DNA of 17,807 nucleotides from DATLMR01 sp035634255 (GTDB taxonomy: Bacteria > Acidobacteriota > Blastocatellia > UBA7656). The notes under the pieces were generated by a model, which worked only from the letters and a program-made list of their open reading frames with translations, did not search any database and was not told where the DNA came from. The translations under genes and the position numbers were made by a program. Location: contig DASQDI010000169.1 in the NCBI GenBank assembly GCA_035634255.1, positions 1 through 17,807 of the forward strand, given 5' to 3'. This document shows, in pieces, positions 1 to 9,600 of the stretch; position 1 is the first letter of the stretch; every line of letters starts with the position of its first letter.

Positions 1-120
1 GTGCTCGTGGGGTACGTGGTGCTGGAGGATGGGGTGAGCGAGGGGGAGGTGAGGGAGGAGCTGAGGGGGAGGTTGCCTGAGTACATGGTGCCGCAGGCTG
101 TGGTGAGGGTGGAGAGGATG
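1..120 (+). other. Purine-rich segment at the end of the upstream A domain
   Basis: Bases 1-60 contain 45 purines and 61-120 contain 40, by hand count. Bases 121-180 contain only 28. The change falls at the A10 motif, the border between adenylation and carrier domains. The codon style (GAG, AGG, GTG, GGG) matches 13841-14640. Confidence 0.6.
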
Positions 121-555
121 CCGCTGACGCCGAACGGCAAGGTCGACCGCCGCGCTCTGCCCGATCCCGCGCAAGCGCGCGCGGCGTCGAGGTCGCCTTT
201 CGTGGCTCCCCAAACTGAAATCGAGCAGGCGATAGCCGCGGTCTGGCGGCAGGCGCTCCACGTTGAAGAAGTCGGCCTCAATGACAATTTCTTCGATCTC
301 GGCGGCGGCTCTCTGGTCATGTTCGTCGTGTACAGCCAGCTTAAAGCGATGTTCCTCGATGACCCCGCGGTGCAGGCGTTGACGATGGTCGATATGTTTC
401 AGTACCCGACGGTCGGGTCGCTGGCGAAGCGCCTGACCGAGCACCAGAGCGAGCAGCCTTCGTTCGAGCTGGCCCAGGACCGGGCGGCCAAACAGAGGGC
501 GGTGAGGGATCGGCAGGGGAGAGCAGTGAGGGCGAGGAGAAGCAGCAATGAGTGA
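1..555 (+). CDS. NRPS C-terminal fragment: end of A domain plus PCP (5' truncated)
   Basis: This is the 3' end of an NRPS gene whose start lies left of the window; the GTG at base 1 is simply the first codon in frame. Residues 1-58 are the end of an adenylation domain with the A10 motif NGKVDRRALP (about 45-54). Residues 66-148 are a peptidyl carrier domain with DNFFDLGGGSL; Ser104 should carry the phosphopantetheine. The residue before it is Gly, where His, Asp or Asn is usual. The tail (about 149-184) is Arg/Lys-rich (RAAKQRAVRDRQGR), a type I associate with carriers that hand over to a following ketosynthase, which fits the PKS gene overlapping it. The substrate pocket lies outside the window, so the amino acid is unknown. 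Bases 1-120 are unusually purine-rich, and the rest of the gene is not. Confidence 0.93.
   Translation: MLVGYVVLEDGVSEGEVREELRGRLPEYMVPQAVVRVERMPLTPNGKVDRRALPDPAQARAASRSPFVAPQTEIEQAIAAVWRQALHVEEVGLNDNFFDLGGGSLVMFVVYSQLKAMFLDDPAVQALTMVDMFQYPTVGSLAKRLTEHQSEQPSFELAQDRAAKQRAVRDRQGRAVRARRSSNE
534..555 (+). promoter_or_regulatory. Ribosome site and stop/start overlap joining the NRPS fragment to the PKS gene
   Basis: GAGGAG at 534-539 lies 8 bases before ATG 548. The ATG sits inside ATGAGTGA, so the upstream gene stops at TGA 553-555, after the downstream gene has started. This suggests coupled translation and roughly equal amounts of the two partners, which must contact each other for chain transfer from PCP to KS. 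Confidence 0.7.
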
Positions 556-3500
556 GCCGGAATCGAATAATACAGAAGGGGCGATTGCCATAATCGGCAT
601 GTCGGGCCGTTTCCCCGGCGCGAAGAACCTGAAAGAATTCTGGCGAAACCTGCGAGATGGGGTCGAATCTGTCTCGTTCTTTTCGGACGAAGAGCTCAGA
701 GCGTCGGGAGTCCCCCCGGAACTCCTTGCCAACCCGAACTACGTCAAGGCGCGGCCCGTGCTGGAAGACGCGGACCTGTTCGACGCCTCGTTCTTCGGGT
801 TCAATCCCCGCGAGGCCGAGATACTTGACCCTCAGCATCGCCTCTTCCTCGAATGCGCGTGGGAAGCGCTCGAAGACGCGGGCTACGACAGCGAGACGTA
901 CAAAGGTCTCATCGGGCTTTACGCGGGGATGCACACGAACAGCTACATATTCAATCTCTTCTCGAACCCGGAAGTGCTGGACTCGGTCGGGGCCCTTCAA
1001 CTCGTGCTCGGAAACGATAAAGATTATCTCGTCACTCGCACGTCTTATAAGCTGAACCTCAAGGGGCCGTGCGTCACGGTTCAGACCGCGTGCTCAACGT
1101 CTCTGGTCGCGATTCACCACTCGGTCCAAAGCCTTCTCGATTATCAATGCGATCTCGCTCTTGCCGGGGGAGTCTCGGCGACGGGGCTGCACACCGCGGG
1201 GTACCTCTATCAGGAGGGCGGCATCAATTCGCCCGACGGCCATTGCAGAGCCTTCGACGCGCGGGCGCAGGGGACTCTGGGCGGGAGCGGCGTCGGGGTC
1301 GTCCTGCTCAAGCGGCTGGCGGAAGCGATCTCGGATGGGGATAACATTCACGCGGTCATCAAGGGCTCGGCGATCAACAACGATGGGGCATTCAAGGCGG
1401 GGTTCACCGCGCCGAGCGTCGAAGGTCAGGCCGAGGTCATAGCGATGGCGCAGGCCGTGGCGGGCGTGAGCCCCGACACCATAAGCTGCATCGAAGCCCA
1501 CGGGACCGCGACCCCTCTGGGCGATCCCATCGAAGTCGCCGCCCTTACGCAAGCCTTTCGCGCGGGCACTTCCAGGAAGCGTTATTGCGCCCTCGGGTCC
1601 GTCAAAACGAACATAGGCCATCTTGACGCGGCGGCCGGAGTGGCGGGCTTGATCAAGACCGTGCTCGCGCTCAAGAACCGGATGCTGCCGCCCAGCCTGC
1701 ACTTCGAGCGGCCGAACCCGCAAATCGATCTCGAAAACGGCCCGTTCTACGTCAACACGAGCCTGAAGGAGTGGAAGGCGAACGGGACCCCGCGCCGCGC
1801 GGGCGTGAGCTCGTTCGGCATGGGGGGGACGAATGCCCATGTCATCCTGGAAGAAGCGCCCCCGACCGAGCCGTCAGGCGAAGCGCGGAGGTGCAACCTG
1901 CTCCTGCTCTCCGCGAGGACGGGCTCCGCGCTCGACCGCGCGACGGCAGACTTGGCCTCTCACCTGAGAGAGAACCCCGGACTGAACCTCTCGGACGTCG
2001 CTTTCACTCTTCAGGTCGGCAGGAGAGTCTTCGCGCACCGCAGGGCCGTGATCTGCCGCGATCAGGCGGACGCGGTAGAGGCTCTTGAGGGGCAGGACGC
2101 GAAACGCGCCTTCACGGGCAAGGGTGGCTCTTCCGAGCCTTCGGTCGTCTTCATGTTTCCGGGGCAGGGGACGCAGCGCGCGCACATGGCTCAGGAGTTA
2201 TACCGGGAGGAGCCGGCGTTCCGCGAAGAGTTCGACCGGTGTTCTAAAATATTGGTCCCGCATCTGGGGCTCGACCTCCGCGACGCCGTCTATCCGCCCG
2301 AAAGCGAGTCCGAGCTCGCGGCCCGCGAGCTCGAGCAGACCCGTCTCACTCAGCCCGCCCTGTTCGTGACGGAGTACGCCCTGGCGCGGCTATGGATGAG
2401 GTGGGGCGCGCGGCCGCGCGCGATGATCGGCCACAGCATCGGGGAGTACGTGGCGGCCTGTCTCGCGGGAACTTTCTCTCTCGAAGATGCGCTCAGGCTC
2501 GTCGCGGCGAGGGGGAGGCTTATGCAGGGCATGCCTCGTGGGGCTATGCTCGCCCTGCCTCTGTCCGAGCAGGAAGTGGAGCCTTTGTTGGGAGAGGCGC
2601 TCTCCATCGCCTCGATCAACGCCCCCTCGGCCTGCGTCGTCTCGGGCCCGCAGGAAGCCATCGACGATCTCCAAACCCGCCTGGACGGGATGGGGCTGGC
2701 CGGCCGGCTCTTAAAGACTTCTCACGCATTCCACTCGAAGATGATGGAGCCGACCGTCGAGCCGTTCCTCGAACATCTGAAGCGGATCAGGCTCAACCCT
2801 CCCGCGACCCCGTTCCTTTCGAACGTGACCGGTACGTGGATCACGCCGGAGCAGGCCACTTCACCGAAATATTGGGCAGAGCACATGGTTCAGACCGTCC
2901 GGTTCGATCAAGGCCTGCGCGGGCTGTTGACGAGGCCGGAGGCCGTTTTAATCGAGGTAGGGCCGGGGCAGACTTTGACCGCTCTGGCGAAACAGCAGCC
3001 CGCGCGGAGGCAGGAGCAGGTGATCCTGTCCTCGCTGCCCAGAGCGAACGAGGGGCAGTCGGAGCTCGAGCAATTACTGAGTGCGGTGGGGCAAGCCTGG
3101 ATCGCGGGAGTTAAGATCGACTGGACCGAATTTCATCACCGGGCGCGCAGGCGGCGCGTCTCTTTGCCCACTTACCCTTTTCAACGGCAACGCTACTGGG
3201 TGGCGAACCGGCAGAACGGGCAGAACGGCCACTCTCACTCCCATGCCCTCGGTAAGAGGGCCGACATCGCGGACTGGTTCTACAACCCGACATGGGAACG
3301 CTCGATGCCCGTCGCCGTCGGTGAGGCCGAGAATGCCGGGGAGCCGTCTTCATGGCTGCTCTTCGCGGGACCGTCCTCAATTGGCTTTCAGATGGCGGAG
3401 AGGCTGAAGGATCGAGGGAAGCAGGTCGCGGTTGTGACGCCGGGCGAGCAGTTCGAAGTGATCGACGATTCGACCTTCAGGCTCAATCCCGCGCGGCGAG

Positions 3501-6500
3501 ATCACTATGACCTGCTGCTGAATGCGGTCTGCGCACGACGCGGCATGCCTGGCCGAATCATTCACCTGTGGACCGTGACGCGGCCCGAAGAGGAAGGGCC
3601 GGCCCTTGATTCAAATTATTCGAATGATTCAAACGGCCTCCTTCGGGACCGGGGGATTTATAGCCTGCTCTTTCTCGCTCAGGCGCTCGGGGAACGGATG
3701 CTCGAATCCGCGAGCGGTCCAGCCTCGGAGATGATAAAGATAGCGGTCGTCTCAAACGGCCTGCACGAGGTGACGGGCGAGGAGGCTCTATGCCCCGACA
3801 AGGCCACGGTGCTCGGCCCGTGCAGAGTGATCCCGCACGAGAACCCTTCGGTAAAATGCGCCAGCATCGACATCCAGATTCCCGAGCCCGGCACGTGGCG
3901 GGAGGAGATGCTGGTGGCGCAGCTAATCTCGGAGCTTGAGGCTCAGGCTTCTGAAACGGTCGTGGCGTACCGAGGGAATCACAGGTGGGTCCCGCGCTAC
4001 CGCGAGGTGAAGATAGATCGGCCCGGCTCGATGCCAGCGCGATTGCGCGACCGGGGCGTCTACCTCATCACGGGCGGGCTCGGCGGGATCGGCCTTGAGA
4101 TAGCCGCTTACCTCGCGAAGACCGCCGGGGCTCGTCTCGCGTTGACGGCGCGGTCGAGCTTCCCTCCGAGAGAAGATTGGGACCGGTGGGTCGAGACTAA
4201 CGGGACGGAAGATGAGACCAGCCGAAGGATCGCAAAGCTGAAAGAGATCGAATCACTCGGCTCCGAGGTGATGATCTTCAGCGCGGACGTTGCCGACCCG
4301 GACCGCATGCGTGAGGTCGCCGGGGCCGTGGCCTCGCGCTTCGGCGGAGTCAACGGGGTGATACACGCGGCGGGCGTGCCCGGCGGGGGGATGATTCAGC
4401 TTCAGACGAAAGAGAAGATCGAGGGCGCGCTCGCATCGAAGGTGGCGGGCACGAAGAACATCCTGAGGGTGTTCAAGGATGCGGGGCTCGACTTCCTCCT
4501 GCTCTTTTCGTCGCAGAGGTCGATCCTCGGGGGCTTCGGGCGGGTGGACTATTGCGCGGCGAATGCCTACCTCGATGCGGTTGCCCATTATATTTCAGCG
4601 AGCGGCGGGCCTCCGACGATTTCGATCAACTGGGACACGTGGAAAGAGGCGGGCATGTCTCTGGATGCCGCGCGGCGATTCAACCTGAACCCGGAAGAGG
4701 CGCTCAAAGAGGGGATGAGGTCGGAAGAGGGCGTTGACGTTTTCAGCCGCATCCTCTTCGCCGGAATTCCGCAGGTGATCGTCTCCACGAGGGACTTCAA
4801 TGCGGTCATAAAAGACGGCGAACGACCCGCGGAGGCCGCGACGGTCGAAGACCCCGTCGCGAAGCCGGCGGCCCGCGAGCAGGCGCATTCGCGGCCGGAG
4901 TTGTCGACGCCATACGTCGAGCCGCGCAATGATGTGGAGCGGGCGATAGCCGAGATATGGCAGGCGCTCCTCGGCATAGACCGCATCGGCGTGCACGACA
5001 ATTTCTTCGAGCTCGGGGGGGATTCGGTCATCACGATTCAAATCATCGCGAGGGTCAACCAGGCGGGGTTGCGCCTGAGCCCGAAGCAGGTGTTCGAGCG
5101 GCAGACAATCGCGGGGCTCGCGGAAGTCGCGGGCACGGCCAGGGCGGTCGAGGCGCAGCAGGGCGTCGTCTCGGGGCCGGTGCCGCTCACCCCGATTCAA
5201 AGCTGGTTCTTCGCGCACGGCCTTCCGGACCCTCACCACTACAATCAGGCTTTGATGCTCGAAGTGCGCGAAGAAATGGACGCGGCCTTATTAGAAAAAG
5301 CGGTCGGCCATCTTGTCGCGCACCATGATTCGCTCAGGCTGCGCTACAGCCGGAAAGGGGCGATCTGGGAGCAGAGGAACGCTGGCCTTGAAGGGATTGA
5401 AGAGGTCGATCACTTCTCTTACGTCGATCTGTCGGGCTTGCCTGATATATCTCGCAGGGCCGAGGTCGAGGCGAGCGCCGCGCGCGCGCAGACCAGCCTA
5501 AACCTCTCGGACGGCCCGACGGCGAGGTTCGTACTCTTCGGGCTCGGCGAAACCAGCAGGCTTCTCATCGTCGCCCACCATCTCGCGGTTGACGCGGTGT
5601 CGTGGAGGATTCTGCTCGAAGACCTTGGGTCTGCATACGGCCAGTTGAAAGAGGGCAAGCCGGTGGCCCTCCCGAGCAAGACGACTTCATTCAAGCGGTG
5701 GGCCGAACTGCTCGAAGAGTACGCCCAATCCCCCGAGCTTCGGGAAGAGGCGAGCTTCTGGGCGCGCCAGTCCGAGGGCATGGGATCGCGCCTGCCGGTC
5801 GATTACGAGGACGGCGTGAACACCGTGGCATCGGCCCGCGCTCTGACCGTCTCGCTCGGCCCGGACGAGAGCCGCGCGTTGCTTCAGGATGTCCCGAGGG
5901 CGTACCACACGCAGATCAACGACGTGCTGCTGACCTGTCTGGCGGAAGCGTTCGCGGGGTGGATGGGCAGGCGGGCCCTGCTCGTTGACCTCGAAGGGCA
6001 TGGCCGCGACGCTATATTCGAGCAGGTCGATCTCTCCCGGACCGCGGGATGGTTCACGACCATGTACCCGGTCGCCCTCGACCTGCGCGGAAGCTCGGAC
6101 CCGGTGGCGGCTCTCAAATCGGTCAAACAGCATTTGAGGAGCATACCCGGCAACGGACTCGGGTACGGGGTGCTGAAGTACCTGAGCAGGGCGGCGGATT
6201 CCCGAGGGCCGGTAGCGCCTCTGCCCGAGGCCGAGGTCTCGTTCCTTTACCTCGGGCAATTCGATCAGGTGATGGGCGAGGCTTCACCCTTCGCGCCGGC
6301 GGGGGAGTCGTGCGGCCCGATTCAGAATGAGATGGGGAACCGCCCGCACCTTCTCGCGGTCACGGGCTTCGTCTCCGAAGGCCGCTTCCAGTCGGTGTGG
6401 ACCTACAGCGAGAATGTGCATAAACGCTCGACGGTTGAAGCCCTGAGCCAGAGTTTTATCTCCGCACTGAAGTCGATGGCCGAAAGCTCGCGGGCCCCGG

Positions 6501-6598
6501 TCGAGAAGATTTACACGCCTTCCGACTTCCCCGAAGCTGAACTGAGCCAGAACGAACTGGACGAGCTGCTCGCACAACTGAGTGAGGCCGAAGAGTAG
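548..6598 (+). CDS. Hybrid PKS module KS-AT-KR-carrier with a C-terminal NRPS epimerization domain
   Basis: This 2016-residue cytoplasmic megasynthase extends the upstream aminoacyl chain by a malonyl unit and reduces the beta-keto group. KS, about 12-436: Cys182 in the TACSTS motif, His318 (EAHGTAT) and His358 (GHLDAAAG). AT, about 532-850: Ser630 in GHSIGEY and HAFH at 726-729, the malonyl-CoA signature. A structural KR half follows, then a catalytic KR from about 1170: TGGLGGIG 1175-1182, Ser1322, Tyr1335, Asn1339. I see no DH, ER or MT. The carrier (about 1456-1535, Ser1493 in LGGDSV) looks like an NRPS PCP of the type that precedes E domains. Residues 1545-1990 form an E domain with all core motifs: PIQSWF, HHLAVDAVSW (His1678), EGHGRD (Glu1816), RTAGWFT, PGNGLGYG, FLYLGQFD. 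An E domain is odd here because a malonyl-derived alpha carbon is not chiral. The ATG overlaps the previous stop and has GAGGAG eight bases upstream. Family and domain calls are firm; the role of E is open. Confidence 0.95.
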   Translation: MSEPESNNTEGAIAIIGMSGRFPGAKNLKEFWRNLRDGVESVSFFSDEELRASGVPPELLANPNYVKARPVLEDADLFDASFFGFNPREAEILDPQHRLFLECAWEALEDAGYDSETYKGLIGLYAGMHTNSYIFNLFSNPEVLDSVGALQLVLGNDKDYLVTRTSYKLNLKGPCVTVQTACSTSLVAIHHSVQSLLDYQCDLALAGGVSATGLHTAGYLYQEGGINSPDGHCRAFDARAQGTLGGSGVGVVLLKRLAEAISDGDNIHAVIKGSAINNDGAFKAGFTAPSVEGQAEVIAMAQAVAGVSPDTISCIEAHGTATPLGDPIEVAALTQAFRAGTSRKRYCALGSVKTNIGHLDAAAGVAGLIKTVLALKNRMLPPSLHFERPNPQIDLENGPFYVNTSLKEWKANGTPRRAGVSSFGMGGTNAHVILEEAPPTEPSGEARRCNLLLLSARTGSALDRATADLASHLRENPGLNLSDVAFTLQVGRRVFAHRRAVICRDQADAVEALEGQDAKRAFTGKGGSSEPSVVFMFPGQGTQRAHMAQELYREEPAFREEFDRCSKILVPHLGLDLRDAVYPPESESELAARELEQTRLTQPALFVTEYALARLWMRWGARPRAMIGHSIGEYVAACLAGTFSLEDALRLVAARGRLMQGMPRGAMLALPLSEQEVEPLLGEALSIASINAPSACVVSGPQEAIDDLQTRLDGMGLAGRLLKTSHAFHSKMMEPTVEPFLEHLKRIRLNPPATPFLSNVTGTWITPEQATSPKYWAEHMVQTVRFDQGLRGLLTRPEAVLIEVGPGQTLTALAKQQPARRQEQVILSSLPRANEGQSELEQLLSAVGQAWIAGVKIDWTEFHHRARRRRVSLPTYPFQRQRYWVANRQNGQNGHSHSHALGKRADIADWFYNPTWERSMPVAVGEAENAGEPSSWLLFAGPSSIGFQMAERLKDRGKQVAVVTPGEQFEVIDDSTFRLNPARRDHYDLLLNAVCARRGMPGRIIHLWTVTRPEEEGPALDSNYSNDSNGLLRDRGIYSLLFLAQALGERMLESASGPASEMIKIAVVSNGLHEVTGEEALCPDKATVLGPCRVIPHENPSVKCASIDIQIPEPGTWREEMLVAQLISELEAQASETVVAYRGNHRWVPRYREVKIDRPGSMPARLRDRGVYLITGGLGGIGLEIAAYLAKTAGARLALTARSSFPPREDWDRWVETNGTEDETSRRIAKLKEIESLGSEVMIFSADVADPDRMREVAGAVASRFGGVNGVIHAAGVPGGGMIQLQTKEKIEGALASKVAGTKNILRVFKDAGLDFLLLFSSQRSILGGFGRVDYCAANAYLDAVAHYISASGGPPTISINWDTWKEAGMSLDAARRFNLNPEEALKEGMRSEEGVDVFSRILFAGIPQVIVSTRDFNAVIKDGERPAEAATVEDPVAKPAAREQAHSRPELSTPYVEPRNDVERAIAEIWQALLGIDRIGVHDNFFELGGDSVITIQIIARVNQAGLRLSPKQVFERQTIAGLAEVAGTARAVEAQQGVVSGPVPLTPIQSWFFAHGLPDPHHYNQALMLEVREEMDAALLEKAVGHLVAHHDSLRLRYSRKGAIWEQRNAGLEGIEEVDHFSYVDLSGLPDISRRAEVEASAARAQTSLNLSDGPTARFVLFGLGETSRLLIVAHHLAVDAVSWRILLEDLGSAYGQLKEGKPVALPSKTTSFKRWAELLEEYAQSPELREEASFWARQSEGMGSRLPVDYEDGVNTVASARALTVSLGPDESRALLQDVPRAYHTQINDVLLTCLAEAFAGWMGRRALLVDLEGHGRDAIFEQVDLSRTAGWFTTMYPVALDLRGSSDPVAALKSVKQHLRSIPGNGLGYGVLKYLSRAADSRGPVAPLPEAEVSFLYLGQFDQVMGEASPFAPAGESCGPIQNEMGNRPHLLAVTGFVSEGRFQSVWTYSENVHKRSTVEALSQSFISALKSMAESSRAPVEKIYTPSDFPEAELSQNELDELLAQLSEAEE

Positions 6599-6610
6599 AG
6601 AGAATAAGAG

Positions 6611-9600
6611 ATGGCGAAAGAGATCGAAGACATATATCCGCTGTCACCGATGCAGCAGGGCATGCTCTTTCACACGCTTTACGCGCCGCAGGCGGGGGCG
6701 TACTTCATACAGCAGAGCTACGAGATCACGGGCCGACTCGACGCGAAGGCTCTGAGAGAAGCATGGGAAAAAGTCGTGGAACGCCACCCGATCCTGCGGA
6801 CGGCCTTCGCGTGGGAAGGCCGCAGCAAGCCGCTTCAGGTCGTCTACCAGCGCGTGCCCCTCCCGTGGCAGGAGCAGGACTGGACCGCGATGAGCGGCAG
6901 GCAGGAGCAGGAGAGCCGCCTGCTCAATTTATTGGAGGACGACCGGCGTAAAGGCTTCGACGCGACGAAGGCCCCTCTGATGAGGCTCGTACTCATCAAG
7001 CTCGACCGGCAGGAGCACCGCTTCATCTGGAGTTTCCACCACGCCCTGATGGACGGGTGGTCGGTCGGCCTCGTCCTCAAAGAGGTGTTCGCGATCTACC
7101 AAAGCATCTGTGACGGCGCGCCCGCGCAACTGGGCCGGCGCAGGCCATACAAGGAATACATCGCATGGCTGCGGAGGCAGGACGGCGACAGGGCGGAAGA
7201 GTACTGGCGGAAGGAGCTTGAGGGCATCCACGAGCCGACGCGACTCGGGATCGACGGCTCTCCCGCAAGCTCTCCGAGCCAGGAAGAGACCTACAGAAGT
7301 TTGCAGACCTCGCTCGACGAATCGTTGATGAGCGGAGTCAACCGCCTCGCGAGACGGTACCAGCTGACGGCCAACACGATCATGGAAGGCGCGTGGGCGA
7401 TACTGATGAGCAGGTACAGCGGGAAGCGGGAGGTGGTCTTCGGCGCGACGGTCTCCGGCCGCCCGCCCGACCTGCCGGACGCGGGCGAGATGGTCGGGCT
7501 GTTCATCAACACTCTGCCGGTGAGGGTCGATGTCGCGCCGGACGAGACGGTGGCGGATTGGCTGAGGGAGTTGCAGGCCCGGCAGGTCGAGTCGAGGCTT
7601 TACGAGTACAGCCCTCTGGTCGAGGTCGCGAAGCATAGCAAAGTTCAGCCGGGGTCGCCTCTGTTTGAGAGCATCTTCGTATTCGAAAACTTCCCCGTGG
7701 ACTCCGCCTTGTCCGAAGGGCCTCCGCATTTGCGGATTCGCCAGCTCTATTGCTACGACTGGGTCCATTACCCGATAGCCATCGCGGCCGCGCCGGGGGC
7801 CGTCAAGGTGCTCTACGATTACCGCCTCTTCAGCGACAAGGCGATACGTCGATTGACCGGCCATTACTGCCGCTTGATCGAAGAGATTACGTCGAAGGCG
7901 GAGCGGAAAGTCTCCGACCTGACCATGCTGACCGAGGCGGAGCGCAGGGGGCTCACGGCCTCTCAGGAAGAGCCGAGAAGAGATTTCCCGCCGAGCGCGA
8001 CGATCCATGAATTGTTCGAGGCGCAGGTCGAGCGGACGCCCGAGGCCATCGCCCTCGTCTTCGGGCAGGAGAGAGTCTCTTACAGAGAGCTGAACGAGAG
8101 GGCGAATCGGTTAGCCCGCCACCTGCGCGGGCTGGGGGTCGGGCCGGAAGAGATCGTCGGCATTTACATGGACCGCTCCGTCGAGATGGTCACGGCCATC
8201 GTCGCGATCCTGAAAGCGGGCGGGGCCTACCTCCCAATCGACCTCTCTTACCCGCAACAGCGCCTTCAGTTCATGCTGGCGGACGCGGGGTGCCGCGTGG
8301 TCCTGACCCGCGATCCGTCTCTTGACGCCTCGCCTGACGGGGTGCGGTTGATCGACTGTCTCGGCCCTGAGCGGGAAGCAATCGCGGGCCAGAGTCCTGA
8401 GAACCTTTCAATCGGAGGCTCGCCGTCCGGGATGGCCTATGTGATTTACACGTCCGGCTCCACGGGCGGGCCGAAGGGCGTGGCGGTCACGCACTTCAAC
8501 GTGACGCGACTGCTCGACGCGACTGATGACTGGTTCGGCCTTAACGAGCGGGACGTGTGGACGCTTTTTCACTCTTACGCATTCGATTTTTCGGTGTGGG
8601 AGATGTGGGGCGCGCTCCTTTACGGGGGGCGTCTGGTCATCGTGCCTTATAGAGTGAGCAGGTCGCCCGAAGCATTTTACAGACTGTTGGAGAGCGAGCG
8701 GGTGACGGTGTTGAACCAGACGCCTTCCGCCTTCCGGCAATTGATCGCGGCGGAAGAGAACCTTGGGGGGCCGGGCGACCTGGCTTTGAGGCTGGTGATC
8801 TTCGGAGGCGAGGCGCTCGACCCGCGCACCCTCGCCGGATGGATCGACCGGCACGGAGACCGCAGCCCGCGCCTCGTTAATATGTACGGCATAACGGAGA
8901 CCACCGTGCACGTGACCTACAGGCCGATCACCGCGTCGGATGCGGGCGACGGTCGGGGGAGTGTGATCGGGGAGCCGATCCCCGACCTGACTCTCTACAT
9001 CCTCGACGAGAGCCTTGAGCCCGCCCCGCTCGGGGTCGCGGGAGAGATCTACGTCGGGGGGGCGGGCCTCGCGCGCGGCTACCTGAACAGGCCGGACCTC
9101 ACCGCCGCGCGGTTCATACCGGACCCCTTCAGCGGAAGGGAAGGCGAGCGCTTGTACAGGAGCGGGGACCTCGGGCGCAGGCTCTCGCATGTCGATGTCG
9201 AATACCTGGGGCGGATCGACCAGCAGGTCAAGATTCGGGGGTTCCGCATCGAGCTCGGGGAGATAGAGGCGGCCCTGTGCTCTCACGATTCGGTGCGCGA
9301 GAGTGTCGTGCTCGCGCGCGAAGACAGTCAGGGCAACGCGAGGCTCGTGGCCTATGTCGTGGCCTCCGCGCCCGGTGTCGATGTGAGCGAGTTGCAATCG
9401 TTATTGAAGAACAGGCTGCCCGAATACATGGTCCCGTCCAGCTTCGCCTTCCTCGACAAACTCCCGCTCACGGTTAATGGCAAGCTAGACCGCCGCGCGT
9501 TGCCGGAACCCGACGAGGCCAGGCCCGCGCTCGCCAGAGAGTTCGTCGCGCCCCGCACCCCCGTCGAACAGGAGATTGCCGACATCTGGCGCGACATTCT

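Noticed and set aside
1..3. GTG at base 1 as a true start codon
   Set aside because: The frame starts in the middle of a recognisable A-domain C-terminus, so the gene is cut by the window edge.
885..1060. Frameshift or broken KS suggested by overlapping + strand frames inside the PKS gene
   Set aside because: The main frame runs uninterrupted through all KS, AT, KR, carrier and E motifs at normal spacing.
3280..4060. Hidden extra catalytic domain (DH or methyltransferase) between AT and KR
   Set aside because: The region begins with the YxPxW-type motif of the KR structural half and has no HxxxGxxxxP dehydratase motif and no SAM-binding glycine motif that I can see.
8408..9397. 329-codon open frame on the minus strand
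   Set aside because: It lies opposite the Thr adenylation domain, with no ribosome site and no domain signature seen.
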